A stretch of DNA of 64,000 bases from Rufibacter sp. DG15C (GTDB taxonomy: Bacteria > Bacteroidota > Bacteroidia > Cytophagales > Hymenobacteraceae), in assembly GCF_001577755.1 (NCBI RefSeq), contig NZ_CP010776.1:3100001-3164000 (forward strand), in the 5' to 3' direction. A program made the translations under genes and the position numbers. How positions within the stretch are numbered: the stretch's first letter is position 1; the number at the start of each line of letters is the position of its first letter. The notes under the pieces are model-generated. The model saw only the letters and a program-made list of their open reading frames with translations. It had not been told where the DNA came from and did no database searches. Shown here piece after piece: positions 24,794 to 33,325 of this stretch.

Positions 24794-26152
24794 TTACCGC
24801 TGAGGATTGACCTGAACAGTAGCGTACCCAATGATCAAATCAGCACGGGTTCCAGGCGGGCGGTAATAGACCAGCACGTCATACACGTTTTCTGTAGCGA
24901 AGTGGCTGCCTTCAAAAAACTTGGCATCTGGCTGCCCATTGGCGCCCTTCACCGCGAAGTAGTAGTTGTAATAGCCCTGTTTCAAGAGCGCCGCACCGGT
25001 ATACAATTGCTTGGCGGCATCATAGGTCAGTTTGAAGGGCTCCTGTAAAGCCCAGTCACTTAATCCGCCAAACACATACACCGGGCCGGGTGCCGGCTCT
25101 GGGGCATGCAATTGGAAAATGACCTGCTGATAATCAGCATTGAGAGGCGCGTTGCCGTACTCGCGGCTTCCGTAGAGGAACTTGCCGTTGGCGTCTGGCT
25201 GCGTGCTGTAGGCTTCCCGGGCGCGTGATTTTCCGGTTTGGGCGTATACTTTGTCCGGGGAGGAGGAAATGTCCCTGCGCTCTACGCCTACGCCACTAAA
25301 CTGCTCGCTTCTGGTGTCCAGAGCCCTGAACTCGCTCAAGCCTAGAAAGGCCTGGTCCACGTCAAACAGTTGGTACTCCAAGCGGCGCTGGGCTTCCTGA
25401 ATGAAGGTAGGACGGTTGAACTGTTTGGCGTTGTCCCAGCGGTGATTCTGGCGCATGACCACCTTCACCTCCTGGCTGGGGTTCACCAAAGGGTACTGCG
25501 CATAAAAGATGTTGAAGTCCAGTTGTTGGCGCTCCAGGCGGTCACCGGCGCCAGGCGTGGCAGTAGGCCGAAGCCCCACGTTAACCAATTCTTCATACAC
25601 CACAAAGCGCCTGCTCAACAACAAACCGCCGCCTTCCTGAGACACTTCAAGCAAGTAATTACCGCTAATTTTTACCGGCGGCACTTGAAAGCGGTAATGC
25701 CAGTAGGGGACTTTGGTGGCCGTAGACGCGTTCATGTCCCGGATAAAGAACTCATTGAAATCCTGCAGATATTGCAAAGAGGCCAGCTGAGAGGGTTGCC
25801 AGTTCACGTCACAGTGATGGATTTTGACCACCACGCGGCTTCCGGTAGCGTTGAGCCGGTCAAACTCAAGAATCAGCGGTGAGGCCTGGGCTAGAGAAAC
25901 CACCGCCGGGGCCAGCACATCGGCGGCGTTATAGCTCTGCGTGTACAACTGCACCGACTTTACATCTGGGGCATACACCGCGTCTTCATACCGCAAAATA
26001 GCGGTGTCTGAACTCCCTGAAACCGCAGCAGCCCCAGAACCGGATGATTCTACGGGCACGCAATTTGTCAGAAAGGTGGCGCTAAAAAGGGAGATAAGCA
26101 GGGTTGATTTCCAGGAAGAAGTGAGTTTCACTTGAAGCGTATCTAACATCAT
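24794..26152 (-). CDS. Type IX secretion system Plug protein (DUF5103)
   Basis: The Plug protein closes the periplasmic side of the SprA translocon in the type IX system, the Bacteroidota route for outer-membrane secretion. The 452-residue protein begins with a signal peptide (about residues 1-33, SLFSATFLTNCVP, a lipobox-like Cys) and carries the DUF5103 body: RYEDAVYAPDVKSVQLY, VVKIHHCDVNWQPSQL, FNEFFIRDMNAS, FNIFYAQYPLVNPSQEV, ending GYATVQVNPQR. The T9SS link is from published structures of the family; the gene here stands alone. Start could be ATG at 26152 or 26149. gldA-F-G at the right edge and the PorE-like protein fit a gliding/T9SS organism. Confidence 0.88.
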   Translation of the reverse strand: MMLDTLQVKLTSSWKSTLLISLFSATFLTNCVPVESSGSGAAAVSGSSDTAILRYEDAVYAPDVKSVQLYTQSYNAADVLAPAVVSLAQASPLILEFDRLNATGSRVVVKIHHCDVNWQPSQLASLQYLQDFNEFFIRDMNASTATKVPYWHYRFQVPPVKISGNYLLEVSQEGGGLLLSRRFVVYEELVNVGLRPTATPGAGDRLERQQLDFNIFYAQYPLVNPSQEVKVVMRQNHRWDNAKQFNRPTFIQEAQRRLEYQLFDVDQAFLGLSEFRALDTRSEQFSGVGVERRDISSSPDKVYAQTGKSRAREAYSTQPDANGKFLYGSREYGNAPLNADYQQVIFQLHAPEPAPGPVYVFGGLSDWALQEPFKLTYDAAKQLYTGAALLKQGYYNYYFAVKGANGQPDAKFFEGSHFATENVYDVLVYYRPPGTRADLIIGYATVQVNPQR

Positions 26153-26199
26153 GTCTTTGTGTCTTAAGATGACCCTATCTGAGTCTCTACTAACTCAAA

Positions 26200-26239
26200 C
26201 CGTTTTTGGCCTGATTTCCTAAAAGTAGCCCAAAAACGG
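26200..26239. repeat. Dispersed palindrome copy 9
   Basis: Arms CCGTTTTTGGCCTGATTTCC and AAAGTAGCCCAAAAACGG; between the Plug gene's start and the ABC-F gene's stop. Confidence 0.75.
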
Positions 26240-26240
26240 A

Positions 26241-26275
26241 AAAACCTCACCACTCTTTTAGGATGGTGAGGTTTT
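26241..26275 (-). terminator. Terminator of the ABC-F gene
   Basis: AAAACCTCACCA / TGGTGAGGTTTT stem with an 11-base loop, eight bases past the ABC-F stop codon; adjoins palindrome copy 9. Confidence 0.75.
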
Positions 26276-26282
26276 GCAGAGA

Positions 26283-28211
26283 CTAGCTCAATTTATTTTC
26301 GATGGTTTCTACCTGTTCCATGAGCTGTTCCCAGATGGCCTGTTCCTTGTCCAACTGGCCTTTGATTTTCTCAAACTGCTGGGTGGCCTCATGCAAGGCG
26401 TTGGGGTCAGAGTAGGTGCTGGGCAGGGCCAATTTATTTTCGCAGTTCTTGAGTTTGCCCTCTAAGTCCAAGACCAGACCTTCTACTTGCTTCAGCTTCT
26501 GGTTGGCTTTCTTGAGCTCCTGTTCCAGGTTTTGGCGTTCGCTGGCCGTGGCCTGTACTTTGGGCGCGACCTTTGGCGCTGAGGCCTGCGTCTGCACGGT
26601 GCGCTTGACGTCACGATCGCGCTGTTCCTGCCAGTACTCGTACTCATGGTAGGTGCCCGGGTATTCCTTCAGGACGTGGTCCTCAATGTACCAGATTTTG
26701 TTGGCCACATTTTCCACGAAATATCTATCGTGGGAAATCACCACAAACGTACCTTCGTACTGCTCTAGGGCTTGGATGAGGATATTCACCGATTGCATGT
26801 CCAAGTGGTTGGTTGGCTCATCCAGGAGTAGGAAGTTGGCTTCTGAGATCAGCGTTTTGGCCAGGGCCACGCGGCTTTTCTCACCTCCAGACAAGACCTT
26901 GATTTTCTTGAACACGGTGTCTCCGGTGAACAGGAAAGAGCCTAAGACGCCGCGCAACTCCATCTCGGTGCGGCGGCTGCCGGCCTGGACCATTTCCTGC
27001 AGAATTTCGTTTTCCACCGTCAGACTCTCCAACTGGTGCTGAGCATAGAAGGCCATGATGACGTTATGACCCAACTGACGGTCGCCCTGGATGGGCTCGT
27101 CCCCGGAAATGATGCGCATGAGCGTAGACTTACCTTTACCGTTGGCGCCAATGAGGGCAATCTTGTCGCCGCGCTCAATGTTGACGTTGGTGTTCTTGAA
27201 GATGAGCTTGTCGCCGTAGCTTTTGCTCACATTCTCCAAGCGTAGGATGTTTCTACCTGGCTGTACCGTGAACTGGAACTTGAAGTTGACCACCGGCGCA
27301 TCGCCGGCTACGTCTTCAATACGCTCCATTTTGTCCAAGGCTTTCATGCGGCTTTGGGCCTGCTTGGCCTTGGTAGCCTTGGCCTTAAAGCGGGCAATGA
27401 ACTGCTCGGCTTGCTTTATTTGCTGCTGCTGGTTCTCGTAAGCACCTTTCTGGATTTCGTTTCTGAGCTCTTTTTCCTCCAGATAGAAGCTATAGTTACC
27501 GGCATAGACGTTCAACTTCTGGCCAGATACTTCTACCGTCATGTTGGTGGTCTTGTCTAAGAACTCCCTATCATGGGATACAATCACTACGGCTCCCTCA
27601 TAGGCACTTAGGTACGTCTCCAGCCACTTGATGGACGGTAAGTCCAAGTGGTTGGTAGGCTCATCCAAAAGTAGAAGGGAAGGTTTCTGCAAGAGGATTT
27701 TGGCCAGCATCACGCGCATGCGCCAGCCTCCTGAGAAGGTGCGCAAGGGTTGCTGCAATTCCTCGGTAGTGAAGCCCAGGCCTTCCAGAATCTCCTCGGC
27801 TTTTACTTGTATGTTATAGCCATCCAAGGCCTCAAACTGCTCCTGGAGTTTGGCCAACTTGTCAATGTGCTCGTCCTGGTAGTCAGTTTCCATGGCATGC
27901 AGCACCTCGTCAATCTTGTGCTGCACCTGTATGGCCTCCTCAAACGCCTGCATGGCCACCTTCAAGATGCTCTCGTGGGTGTCATAGGACAGCAAATCTT
28001 GGTTCAGGAAGCCCAGGGTGGTGTCGCGGCTCATCTGGATGCTGCCGCGGTCAGGCTTGTACTCGCCCACCAATAGACGCAGCAGCGTGGATTTTCCGGT
28101 TCCATTCAATCCCACCAAACCAATCTGGTCCTTCGGCTTGATGTGCAGGTTGGCGTCTTCGTACAGGGTGCGGCTCCCGAAGTGGAAGTCAAGGTTATTA
28201 ATGGAAATCAT
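26283..28211 (-). CDS. ABC-F family ATPase (Uup/YbiT-like)
   Basis: Soluble ABC protein with two nucleotide-binding domains and no membrane part; ABC-F proteins act on ribosomes to modulate translation. The 642 residues include Walker A GLNGTGKSTLL and GANGKGKSTLM, signature LRTFSGGWRMRVMLAK and VLSGGEKSRVALAK, and Walker B LLLLDEPTNHLDL / FLLLDEPTNHLDM. Between the domains lies the P-site tRNA-interaction linker (residues about 245-320, KAKATKAKQAQSRMKAL). The C-terminal 80 residues are a coiled coil (ERQNLEQELKKANQKLK). I use the ATG at 28211 (MISINNLDFHFG); the upstream ATG at 28244 precedes the promoter element. Confidence 0.93.
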   Translation of the reverse strand: MISINNLDFHFGSRTLYEDANLHIKPKDQIGLVGLNGTGKSTLLRLLVGEYKPDRGSIQMSRDTTLGFLNQDLLSYDTHESILKVAMQAFEEAIQVQHKIDEVLHAMETDYQDEHIDKLAKLQEQFEALDGYNIQVKAEEILEGLGFTTEELQQPLRTFSGGWRMRVMLAKILLQKPSLLLLDEPTNHLDLPSIKWLETYLSAYEGAVVIVSHDREFLDKTTNMTVEVSGQKLNVYAGNYSFYLEEKELRNEIQKGAYENQQQQIKQAEQFIARFKAKATKAKQAQSRMKALDKMERIEDVAGDAPVVNFKFQFTVQPGRNILRLENVSKSYGDKLIFKNTNVNIERGDKIALIGANGKGKSTLMRIISGDEPIQGDRQLGHNVIMAFYAQHQLESLTVENEILQEMVQAGSRRTEMELRGVLGSFLFTGDTVFKKIKVLSGGEKSRVALAKTLISEANFLLLDEPTNHLDMQSVNILIQALEQYEGTFVVISHDRYFVENVANKIWYIEDHVLKEYPGTYHEYEYWQEQRDRDVKRTVQTQASAPKVAPKVQATASERQNLEQELKKANQKLKQVEGLVLDLEGKLKNCENKLALPSTYSDPNALHEATQQFEKIKGQLDKEQAIWEQLMEQVETIENKLS

Positions 28212-28231
28212 GAAGCAAGGCGAATAAGCCG

Positions 28232-28239
28232 CAAAGATA
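28232..28239 (-). promoter_or_regulatory. -7 promoter element of the ABC-F gene
   Basis: Minus-strand TATCTTTG, matching TAnnTTTG, 20 bases before the ATG at 28211; a TTTG lies 16 bases further upstream, slightly close. Confidence 0.45.
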
Positions 28240-28368
28240 CGCAAATTCTAACGGGCAAAGAGAGGCCTTTCAACAAGAGCCTCTAGGAACAGAGTGCGCC
28301 AGAATTTAAGCTGGAAAATTTAATCTGCGCTTGCGCTGGTAGGGTGAAGAAGAACCCTTACCTTTTCT

Positions 28369-28407
28369 CCGTTTTCGGGCTCTTTTCCAGGAATCAGCCC
28401 AAAAATG
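28369..28407. repeat. Dispersed palindrome copy 10
   Basis: Arms CCGTTTTCGGGCTCTTTTCC and GGAATCAGCCCAAAAATG. In the divergent gap between ABC-F and the 2H phosphoesterase gene. Confidence 0.7.
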
Positions 28408-28488
28408 AAGCAATGGGCCTAGGCTGAAAAGATACGACCTAATTTTACATCACATTCAAGAATGCTTCGTTAGTAAGAGGCAAGGTTT

Positions 28489-28528
28489 TTGTTTTTGGCT
28501 AACTTGGCCAAAACAGGCTAAAAACGAA
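28489..28528. repeat. Dispersed palindrome copy 11 (degenerate)
   Basis: Left arm decayed (TTTTTGGCTAACTTGG), right arm CCAAAACAGGCTAAAAACG recognisable. Ends 12 bases before the ligT-like start codon. Confidence 0.5.
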
Positions 28529-28540
28529 TTAAAGGTAACT

Positions 28541-29116
28541 ATGGTAGCTATTGTTTCTTTGTTAGATGAAATGCATACCGCCCGTATGAACCATCTAATT
28601 TTCCTTTTAGAGCAGGAATTCGGCTTAAAAGGAGTGCAGACAACGCCAGACCCCCATCTTACCTGGTTAACCGCCAGTGATGCCAGTTTGACGCACCTGA
28701 AAAAAGCCTTAAACAAGGCGGCAGGTCTTTGCTGTAGCTTGCGAGTGAAAACAACTGGGCTGGGGATTTTCCCCGGTGAGAAGCCAGTTTTGTACATACC
28801 GGTCATCAGGACCCCCGCCATTAATCAGTTCCAGGGGCATCTGTTTGAAGCCATCAGGGACATTAGCCAGGAGATAGGACCCAACTACCAGCCAGACTTC
28901 TGGCTGCCGCATTTAACGCTGGCCTTGTCAGACACCACCCCGGCGCTGGTAGCGCAGGCTGTCCAGTTCCTCAACTCCCTCAATTTTAACTGGGAAATTA
29001 AACTGGACAACTTGTCACTGCTCACCAAAGTGGATGATAAGTTCTTACGAGAGAGTTATTTTATGCTGGAAGACTCTAAAAAAGGAAAGCCGGTTAAAAT
29101 CTTCGATAAAAATTAA
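28541..29116 (+). CDS. 2H phosphoesterase / 2'-5' RNA ligase family protein
   Basis: A 191-residue cytoplasmic protein with the two H-x-T catalytic motifs of the 2H superfamily: DPHLTWLTAS at about residue 42 and LPHLTLALSD at about 125. Relatives act on RNA 2'-5' links, 2',3'-cyclic phosphates or ADP-ribose cyclic phosphates; which one cannot be told. The spacing of about 83 residues between motifs fits LigT-like proteins. The gene is monocistronic, with palindrome copy 11 just before the start, and it converges with a PLP decarboxylase, the two stop codons being one base apart with no terminator between. Confidence 0.8.
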   Translation: MVAIVSLLDEMHTARMNHLIFLLEQEFGLKGVQTTPDPHLTWLTASDASLTHLKKALNKAAGLCCSLRVKTTGLGIFPGEKPVLYIPVIRTPAINQFQGHLFEAIRDISQEIGPNYQPDFWLPHLTLALSDTTPALVAQAVQFLNSLNFNWEIKLDNLSLLTKVDDKFLRESYFMLEDSKKGKPVKIFDKN

Positions 29117-29117
29117 C

Positions 29118-30584
29118 CTACGCCCAGGCCGCTTCCAGCGCTTGGGCTTTTTCTTGCAGGATCTCCAAGGCCAGGTCCAGGGTGGCTTTGTGCGTCCTGA
29201 AGGAGAGGATGGCAAACCGGATCATGAACTTGCCCTCCAAGAGGGTGGAGGACAGAAACACCCGACCGTCTAGCTGCACCGCATGAATAAGCTTTTGGTT
29301 GAAGGCATTCGCATCTACGCCATCCTTGGGCACATACCTGAAGATGACCACGGACAGATCTGGCACTACCGGTACCTCAAACCCAGGCAAGGTACTCAGC
29401 TTTTGATACGTGTATTGGGCCAACAGGAGCTTTTCTTCCAGGGCACTTCTAAAGGTGGCCACGCCGTGCAACTTTAAAGGCAGCCAAATCCGCAGTCCCC
29501 TAAAGTGCTTGCTCAACTCCGGCGACAAATCTGCTGGAGAGGCCTCGCCAGTCACTGAAAGCGTGTCCTGCATGTAGCTGGCTTGGTAATGATGACTCTC
29601 TGCCAGTTGCTTCTGGTTTTTGATAAGCACCGCGCCAGAACCATAGGGAATGAACAGCCCCTTGTGCGGGTCCATCACCACCGAATCTGCCTGTTCAATC
29701 CCTTTCAATTTTTCTTTACCGACTGAGCACAAAGCAAAGAAACCACCGTAGGCCGCGTCTACGTGGTACCAAAGCTGGTTCTGCTGGGCAATGGCAGCCA
29801 GTTCTGACAGAGGATCTACCGCACCCACGTCTGTGGTCCCAGCCGAAGCGATCAGGAGCCAGGGCTTAAGGCCAGCAGTTTTATCTTGTTGTATTACTTG
29901 GGCCAAAGCCAATGGGTCCATTCTGTACTGGGCATCCATGGGCACGTGGCGCAATTGGCATTCGCCTAGGCCGGCAATGCGAAGGGCCTTGTCCAGGCAG
30001 TGGTGCGTGTGCGAGGTGCAGTAGATAACGCTGTCTGGAATGATGCGGCAGGTAATGTTCTGGGCGTCCCGGGCGGTGACCAAGGCAATGAGGCTGGCAA
30101 TGCTTCCGCCGGAGGTCAAGTTGCCCGCCGTGTCTGCGGGGAAGCCAATCTCCTGGGCCATCCACCTAATGAGCATGTTCTCCATGCGCACCGCCCCCGG
30201 TGAGGAATAGAAAATGCCCGCGTACCGGTTGGTCACCGCCGCCAGATAATCCCCTAAACCTGAGTAGTACAAGCCACCCCCCGGAATATAGCCCATGTGT
30301 CCGCCAGAGGCCGGGTTGATGCCGGGCGTGTCCACGTGCATTTGCAACAGAGAAAGCGCCTCTTGTACAGGCATGCCCGTCTCCTGAATGGGGCTTTCCA
30401 GCAGGCCGGCGCCTTTGTCAGGCGTGACTACAAAGACAGGTAGTTGCGGAAGTTCTTCCAGGAACGTTTGGGCATACTGCTCCACCGCCTGCTGTACTGG
30501 TAGCCGGTCTTGTGTGGTTGGTTCTAAGAGAAGGGTCTGTTGCTCCAGTTCCTGGAGCCGCTGTTCAAGTGCCTGTACGTCCAT
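29118..30584 (-). CDS. PLP-dependent amino acid decarboxylase (aromatic/group II type)
   Basis: A 488-residue fold-type I PLP enzyme resembling aromatic-L-amino-acid decarboxylases. Motifs: NPASGGHMGYIPGGGLYYSG near the N-terminus, GNLTSGGSIASLIAL (phosphate binding), YCTSHTHHCLDKA (the His stacking on PLP), ASAGTTDVGAVDPL, WYHVDAAYGGFFAL (Asp pairing with the pyridine N) and SVVMDPHKGLFIPYG with the Schiff-base Lys. Substrate (Tyr, Trp, Dopa, or another acid) cannot be assigned. A possible operon with the DUF4136 gene upstream (gap 46 bases). Confidence 0.85.
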   Translation of the reverse strand: MDVQALEQRLQELEQQTLLLEPTTQDRLPVQQAVEQYAQTFLEELPQLPVFVVTPDKGAGLLESPIQETGMPVQEALSLLQMHVDTPGINPASGGHMGYIPGGGLYYSGLGDYLAAVTNRYAGIFYSSPGAVRMENMLIRWMAQEIGFPADTAGNLTSGGSIASLIALVTARDAQNITCRIIPDSVIYCTSHTHHCLDKALRIAGLGECQLRHVPMDAQYRMDPLALAQVIQQDKTAGLKPWLLIASAGTTDVGAVDPLSELAAIAQQNQLWYHVDAAYGGFFALCSVGKEKLKGIEQADSVVMDPHKGLFIPYGSGAVLIKNQKQLAESHHYQASYMQDTLSVTGEASPADLSPELSKHFRGLRIWLPLKLHGVATFRSALEEKLLLAQYTYQKLSTLPGFEVPVVPDLSVVIFRYVPKDGVDANAFNQKLIHAVQLDGRVFLSSTLLEGKFMIRFAILSFRTHKATLDLALEILQEKAQALEAAWA

Positions 30585-30630
30585 GTTCCTCGGGTTTCAA
30601 TCCCCGAAGGTACACATTGGCCCGAATACT

Positions 30631-31233
30631 TTAGTTATGGTTATACGACTCGCGCAGGTAGCCTTGCCTGAACACGCGGTACTGGTCAAAGATGGTGCGT
30701 ACGGCTCTGTTGAGGTACACCGTGGTCTCGGTGTTTTTATCGGCCATGACCCCAGACGTATAGCCCTGCCATACCGCATTTTGGCGCTTGTTGTCTAGCA
30801 AGGTGACCATAAGCGTGCCCTGGCTCATGTAGATTTTGATGGGTTTGTAGGGGTCTTTGGACTTTACGCCTTCACCGTTGTCGGCGTTTTCGGCTAGCCA
30901 AATGTCAAATTCTTCTTGCTCATAGCCTTTCATGTTAAGGTCGTCAAAGAAGATGAAATAGCTTACCAGGAGGTCTGGTTTTTTTTCGGTGTAGGTATAG
31001 CCTTGCACCTCTAGGCGCTCCCTGATATATTTCTTGAGCACTTCGTAGCTTTTGAGGGTGGTGCTGTCCTCATTGGAGGCGTGGGTGATGAAGCCAAACG
31101 TCTTGTACTTGTTAAACATGCCCGAGTAACTGTAGTCAGAACCGTATTTCTGCTTATTGAAGATCATACAGCCACTCAGTAGCAAGGCCAAGGGCACTAA
31201 CATCAATTGGGTGAAAACGTATTTGTTTTTCAT
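30631..31233 (-). CDS. DUF4136 lipoprotein
   Basis: A 200-residue lipoprotein: signal MKNKYVFTQLMLVPLALLLSGC with lipidated Cys at 22. The rest is a DUF4136 domain, a common Bacteroidota envelope domain of unknown role: YKTFGFITHA, then an LKKYIRERLEVQGYTYTEKKPDLLVSY unit and a WQGYTSGVMADKNTE segment, with the C-terminal helix RAVRTIFDQYRV. No enzyme motif. Placed upstream of the decarboxylase on the same strand, so co-transcription is possible. Confidence 0.85.
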   Translation of the reverse strand: MKNKYVFTQLMLVPLALLLSGCMIFNKQKYGSDYSYSGMFNKYKTFGFITHASNEDSTTLKSYEVLKKYIRERLEVQGYTYTEKKPDLLVSYFIFFDDLNMKGYEQEEFDIWLAENADNGEGVKSKDPYKPIKIYMSQGTLMVTLLDNKRQNAVWQGYTSGVMADKNTETTVYLNRAVRTIFDQYRVFRQGYLRESYNHN

Positions 31234-31418
31234 TTCATTCGCGCTCTAAGTAAAACTCTATAACTCTTTTACTTACGATGTCCGGCCCCGCAAGGATTCT
31301 ATGGGTTTATAAGAATCGTTAAAATTCTTGTTTAAGCAGATTTCTAAAGGAAATGCGCTCTAACTGACAATTTAGACCTAGTGCTTACAGATGGATTCTG
31401 ATGAAAAGGGGCACAAAA

Positions 31419-31446
31419 AAAGGGAGCGGTGGTTTCCGCTCCCTTT
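31419..31446 (-). terminator. Terminator of the deoxyhypusine-synthase-like gene
   Basis: AAAGGGAGCGG / CCGCTCCCTTT stem with six-base loop, 36 bases past the stop; the plus-strand A-run at 31415-31421 gives the minus-strand T-tract. Confidence 0.8.
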
Positions 31447-31468
31447 CCAGAAAATAGCCTAAAATCGG
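31443..31468. repeat. Half copy of the dispersed palindrome
   Basis: Only the centre and right arm remain (TTTCCAGAAAATAGCC then TAAAATCGG); overlaps the preceding hairpin. Confidence 0.45.
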
Positions 31469-31481
31469 CTACTTAATGTTC

Positions 31482-32453
31482 TTAGTAATCTAACACGATG
31501 GCGAAGATCAAAGGCGCCACAATGGTAGCATCTGACTCAATCACATACTTAGGTGTGTCTACGCCCAGTTTACCCCAGGTAATTTTCTCATTGGGCACAG
31601 CGCCCGAGTAAGACCCATAGCTGGTGGTAGAGTCAGAAATCTGAGCGAAGTAGCCCCACAATGGAACGCCCGTACGCTGCAGGTCTTGGTGTAGCATAGG
31701 CACTACGCAGATAGGGAAGTCACCGGCAATACCGCCGCCAATCTGGAAGAAGCCAATGGTTGACTCGTCCGTGGCAGTTTGGGTGTACCACTCGGCCAGT
31801 TCCATCATGTACTGGATACCCGTGCGCATGGTGTGCACGTTCTTGATGTCACCAGAGATTACGTGGCCGGTGTAGATGTTACCCAGCGTAGAGTCTTCCC
31901 AGCCTGGTACAAAAATAGGCAGGTTCTTCTTAGCGGCCTCTAGCATCCAGCTGTTCTTCGGGTCAATCTGGTAATACTGCTCCAACTCGCCAGACAACAG
32001 AATCTGGTAGAAGAACTGGTGCGGGAAATAGGCTTCACCGGCTTGGTCGGCTTTCTGCCAGTATTTCAAGACCACGTGCTCCAGACGGCGCATTGCCTCT
32101 TCCTCTGGAATACAGGTATCGGTTACGCGGTTCAAGTGACGGTCCAACAGGTCTTGCTCGTCCTGGGGTGTCAGGTCGCGGTAGTTAGGGATGCGCTCGT
32201 AGAAATCATGGGCCACCAGGTTGAAGATGTCTTCTTCCAGGTTGGCACCGGTACAGGTGATGGCCTGCACCTTGTCCTGACGAATCATTTCTGCCAGGAT
32301 GATACCCAGCTCGGCGGTACTCATGGCACCTGCCAGGGTAATCATCATTTTACCACCGTTGGTTAGGTGGAGTTTGTATCCTTCAGCGGCGTCAATGACG
32401 GCGGCCGCGTTAAAATGCTTATAATGGTCTTTCAGGAACTGCGTTACCTTCAT
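31482..32453 (-). CDS. Deoxyhypusine synthase-like protein
   Basis: A 323-residue homologue of eukaryotic/archaeal deoxyhypusine synthase, which transfers the aminobutyl group of spermidine to a Lys of eIF5A using NAD. Motifs: TLAGAMSTAELGIIL (NAD/spermidine), TCTGANLEEDIF, FQIGGGIAGDFPICVVPML, SYSGAVPNEKITWGKLGVD with the catalytic-type Lys in WGKL, and SDATIVAPLIFA. Bacteria have no eIF5A, and some bacterial relatives act as homospermidine synthases, so a polyamine role is the better guess; EF-P 16 kb away is not a known substrate. Monocistronic with a recognisable promoter. Confidence 0.85.
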   Translation of the reverse strand: MKVTQFLKDHYKHFNAAAVIDAAEGYKLHLTNGGKMMITLAGAMSTAELGIILAEMIRQDKVQAITCTGANLEEDIFNLVAHDFYERIPNYRDLTPQDEQDLLDRHLNRVTDTCIPEEEAMRRLEHVVLKYWQKADQAGEAYFPHQFFYQILLSGELEQYYQIDPKNSWMLEAAKKNLPIFVPGWEDSTLGNIYTGHVISGDIKNVHTMRTGIQYMMELAEWYTQTATDESTIGFFQIGGGIAGDFPICVVPMLHQDLQRTGVPLWGYFAQISDSTTSYGSYSGAVPNEKITWGKLGVDTPKYVIESDATIVAPLIFAIVLDY

Positions 32454-32485
32454 ATCGTTACTGTTCTTTAAAAAGCGTGTGAAAC

Positions 32486-32515
32486 AAAATTTATGTTGCT
32501 TTTACGAGGCCCCAA
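32486..32515 (-). promoter_or_regulatory. Promoter of the deoxyhypusine-synthase-like gene
   Basis: On the minus strand: -33 TTG (plus coordinates 32513-32515), 19-base spacer, -7 TAAATTTT (32486-32493; one mismatch to TAnnTTTG), 32 bases before the ATG. Confidence 0.45.
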
Positions 32516-32559
32516 CACCTAAGATGCCAAACCGAAAAGCAAACCACTCAACCGTACAG

Positions 32560-33099
32560 TTAAATGGGTTTTTCAATAATGAGATTGTGGTTAGTGTATA
32601 TGCAAATATCTGCGGCAATGGTCAAGGCCTCGCGTACCATTTCCTCTGCCGTTAGATGCGGCGCGTGCTTCTTTAAGGCCAGGGCCGCCGACTGCGCGTA
32701 GGTGCTCCCTGAGCCGATGGCGGCAATCTGGTGGTCGGGTTCCAGCACGTCGCCGGTGCCCGAGATAATCAGGAGCTCTTCTTTATTAGCCACCACCATC
32801 ATAGCCTCTAGCTTGCGCAGGTACTGGTCTTTGCGCCAGTCCTTGGCCAGTTCAATGGCGGCGCGCTTCATGTTGTTGCCGTAGGCGTTGAGCTTCTCTT
32901 CAAAGCGCTCCAGCAGAGTGAAGGCGTCGGCGGTGGAACCGGCGAAGCCCGTCACAATCTTGCCGTCCTGCAGCACGCGCACCTTGCGCACGTTGCTCTT
33001 GGCAATGTATTTATCCATGGTAGCCTGCCCATCTGCCCCCAAGGCTACTTCGCCGTTGTGGTAGATGCCCAGCACCGTGGTAGAACGTATTTTAGCCAT
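32560..33099 (-). CDS. hslV: ATP-dependent protease proteolytic subunit HslV
   Basis: Threonine peptidase of the HslUV (ClpQY) protease. The 179-residue protein has the proteasome-like start STTVLGIYHNGEVALGADGQATMDK, catalytic Thr at position 7 or 8 after removal of the leader, followed by VRKVRVLQDGKIVTGFAGSTADAFTL and GSGSTYAQSAALAL. The leader of about six residues is slightly longer than in E. coli. The unfoldase HslU is not adjacent and not in the window, unlike the usual hslVU operon. Monocistronic. Confidence 0.95.
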   Translation of the reverse strand: MAKIRSTTVLGIYHNGEVALGADGQATMDKYIAKSNVRKVRVLQDGKIVTGFAGSTADAFTLLERFEEKLNAYGNNMKRAAIELAKDWRKDQYLRKLEAMMVVANKEELLIISGTGDVLEPDHQIAAIGSGSTYAQSAALALKKHAPHLTAEEMVREALTIAADICIYTNHNLIIEKPI

Positions 33100-33232
33100 A
33101 TTTTCTAATTCGATTTGTTCTCCCTTACGGAATCAGCCGCGAAACTACGACAATCTTTCCATAATGCCACGCCTGCGCATTTCTTGGCAGTAGACGCGGC
33201 GGGCACGCTAGGTATACGCAGGAATTGGTTTT

Positions 33233-33270
33233 CGTTTTTGGCCCGTTTTCTGAGAAATAGACCAAAAACG
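33233..33270. repeat. Dispersed palindrome copy 12
   Basis: Arms CGTTTTTGGCCCGTTTTC and AGAAATAGACCAAAAACG; between hslV and the pdhC terminator hairpin. Confidence 0.8.
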
Positions 33271-33304
33271 AAGAGAGCCGCCAGATTTCTCCGGCGACTC
33301 TCTT
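33271..33304 (-). terminator. Terminator of the dihydrolipoamide acetyltransferase gene
   Basis: AAGAGAGCCGCC / GGCGACTCTCTT stem, one mismatch, eight-base loop, 22 bases past the stop; abuts palindrome copy 12. Confidence 0.7.
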
Positions 33305-33325
33305 TTATAAAGATATGCTAAGTAC

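Larger units (their letters stand above)
28212..28540. other. Divergent gene-free stretch, 329 bases
   Basis: Between the ABC-F and ligT-like genes. It holds the ABC-F -7 element and two dispersed palindromes (copies 10 and 11), one of the few places where these lie upstream of both flanking genes. No reading frame of note. Confidence 0.7.

Noticed and set aside
26153-26180. GTCTTTGTGTCTTAAG as a heptamer array upstream of the Plug gene
   Set aside because: Only about two units, with imperfect period; not enough to call an array.
15447-32453. EF-P as substrate of the deoxyhypusine-synthase-like enzyme
   Set aside because: The two genes are 15 kb apart and in different units, and no precedent for this modification is known to me.
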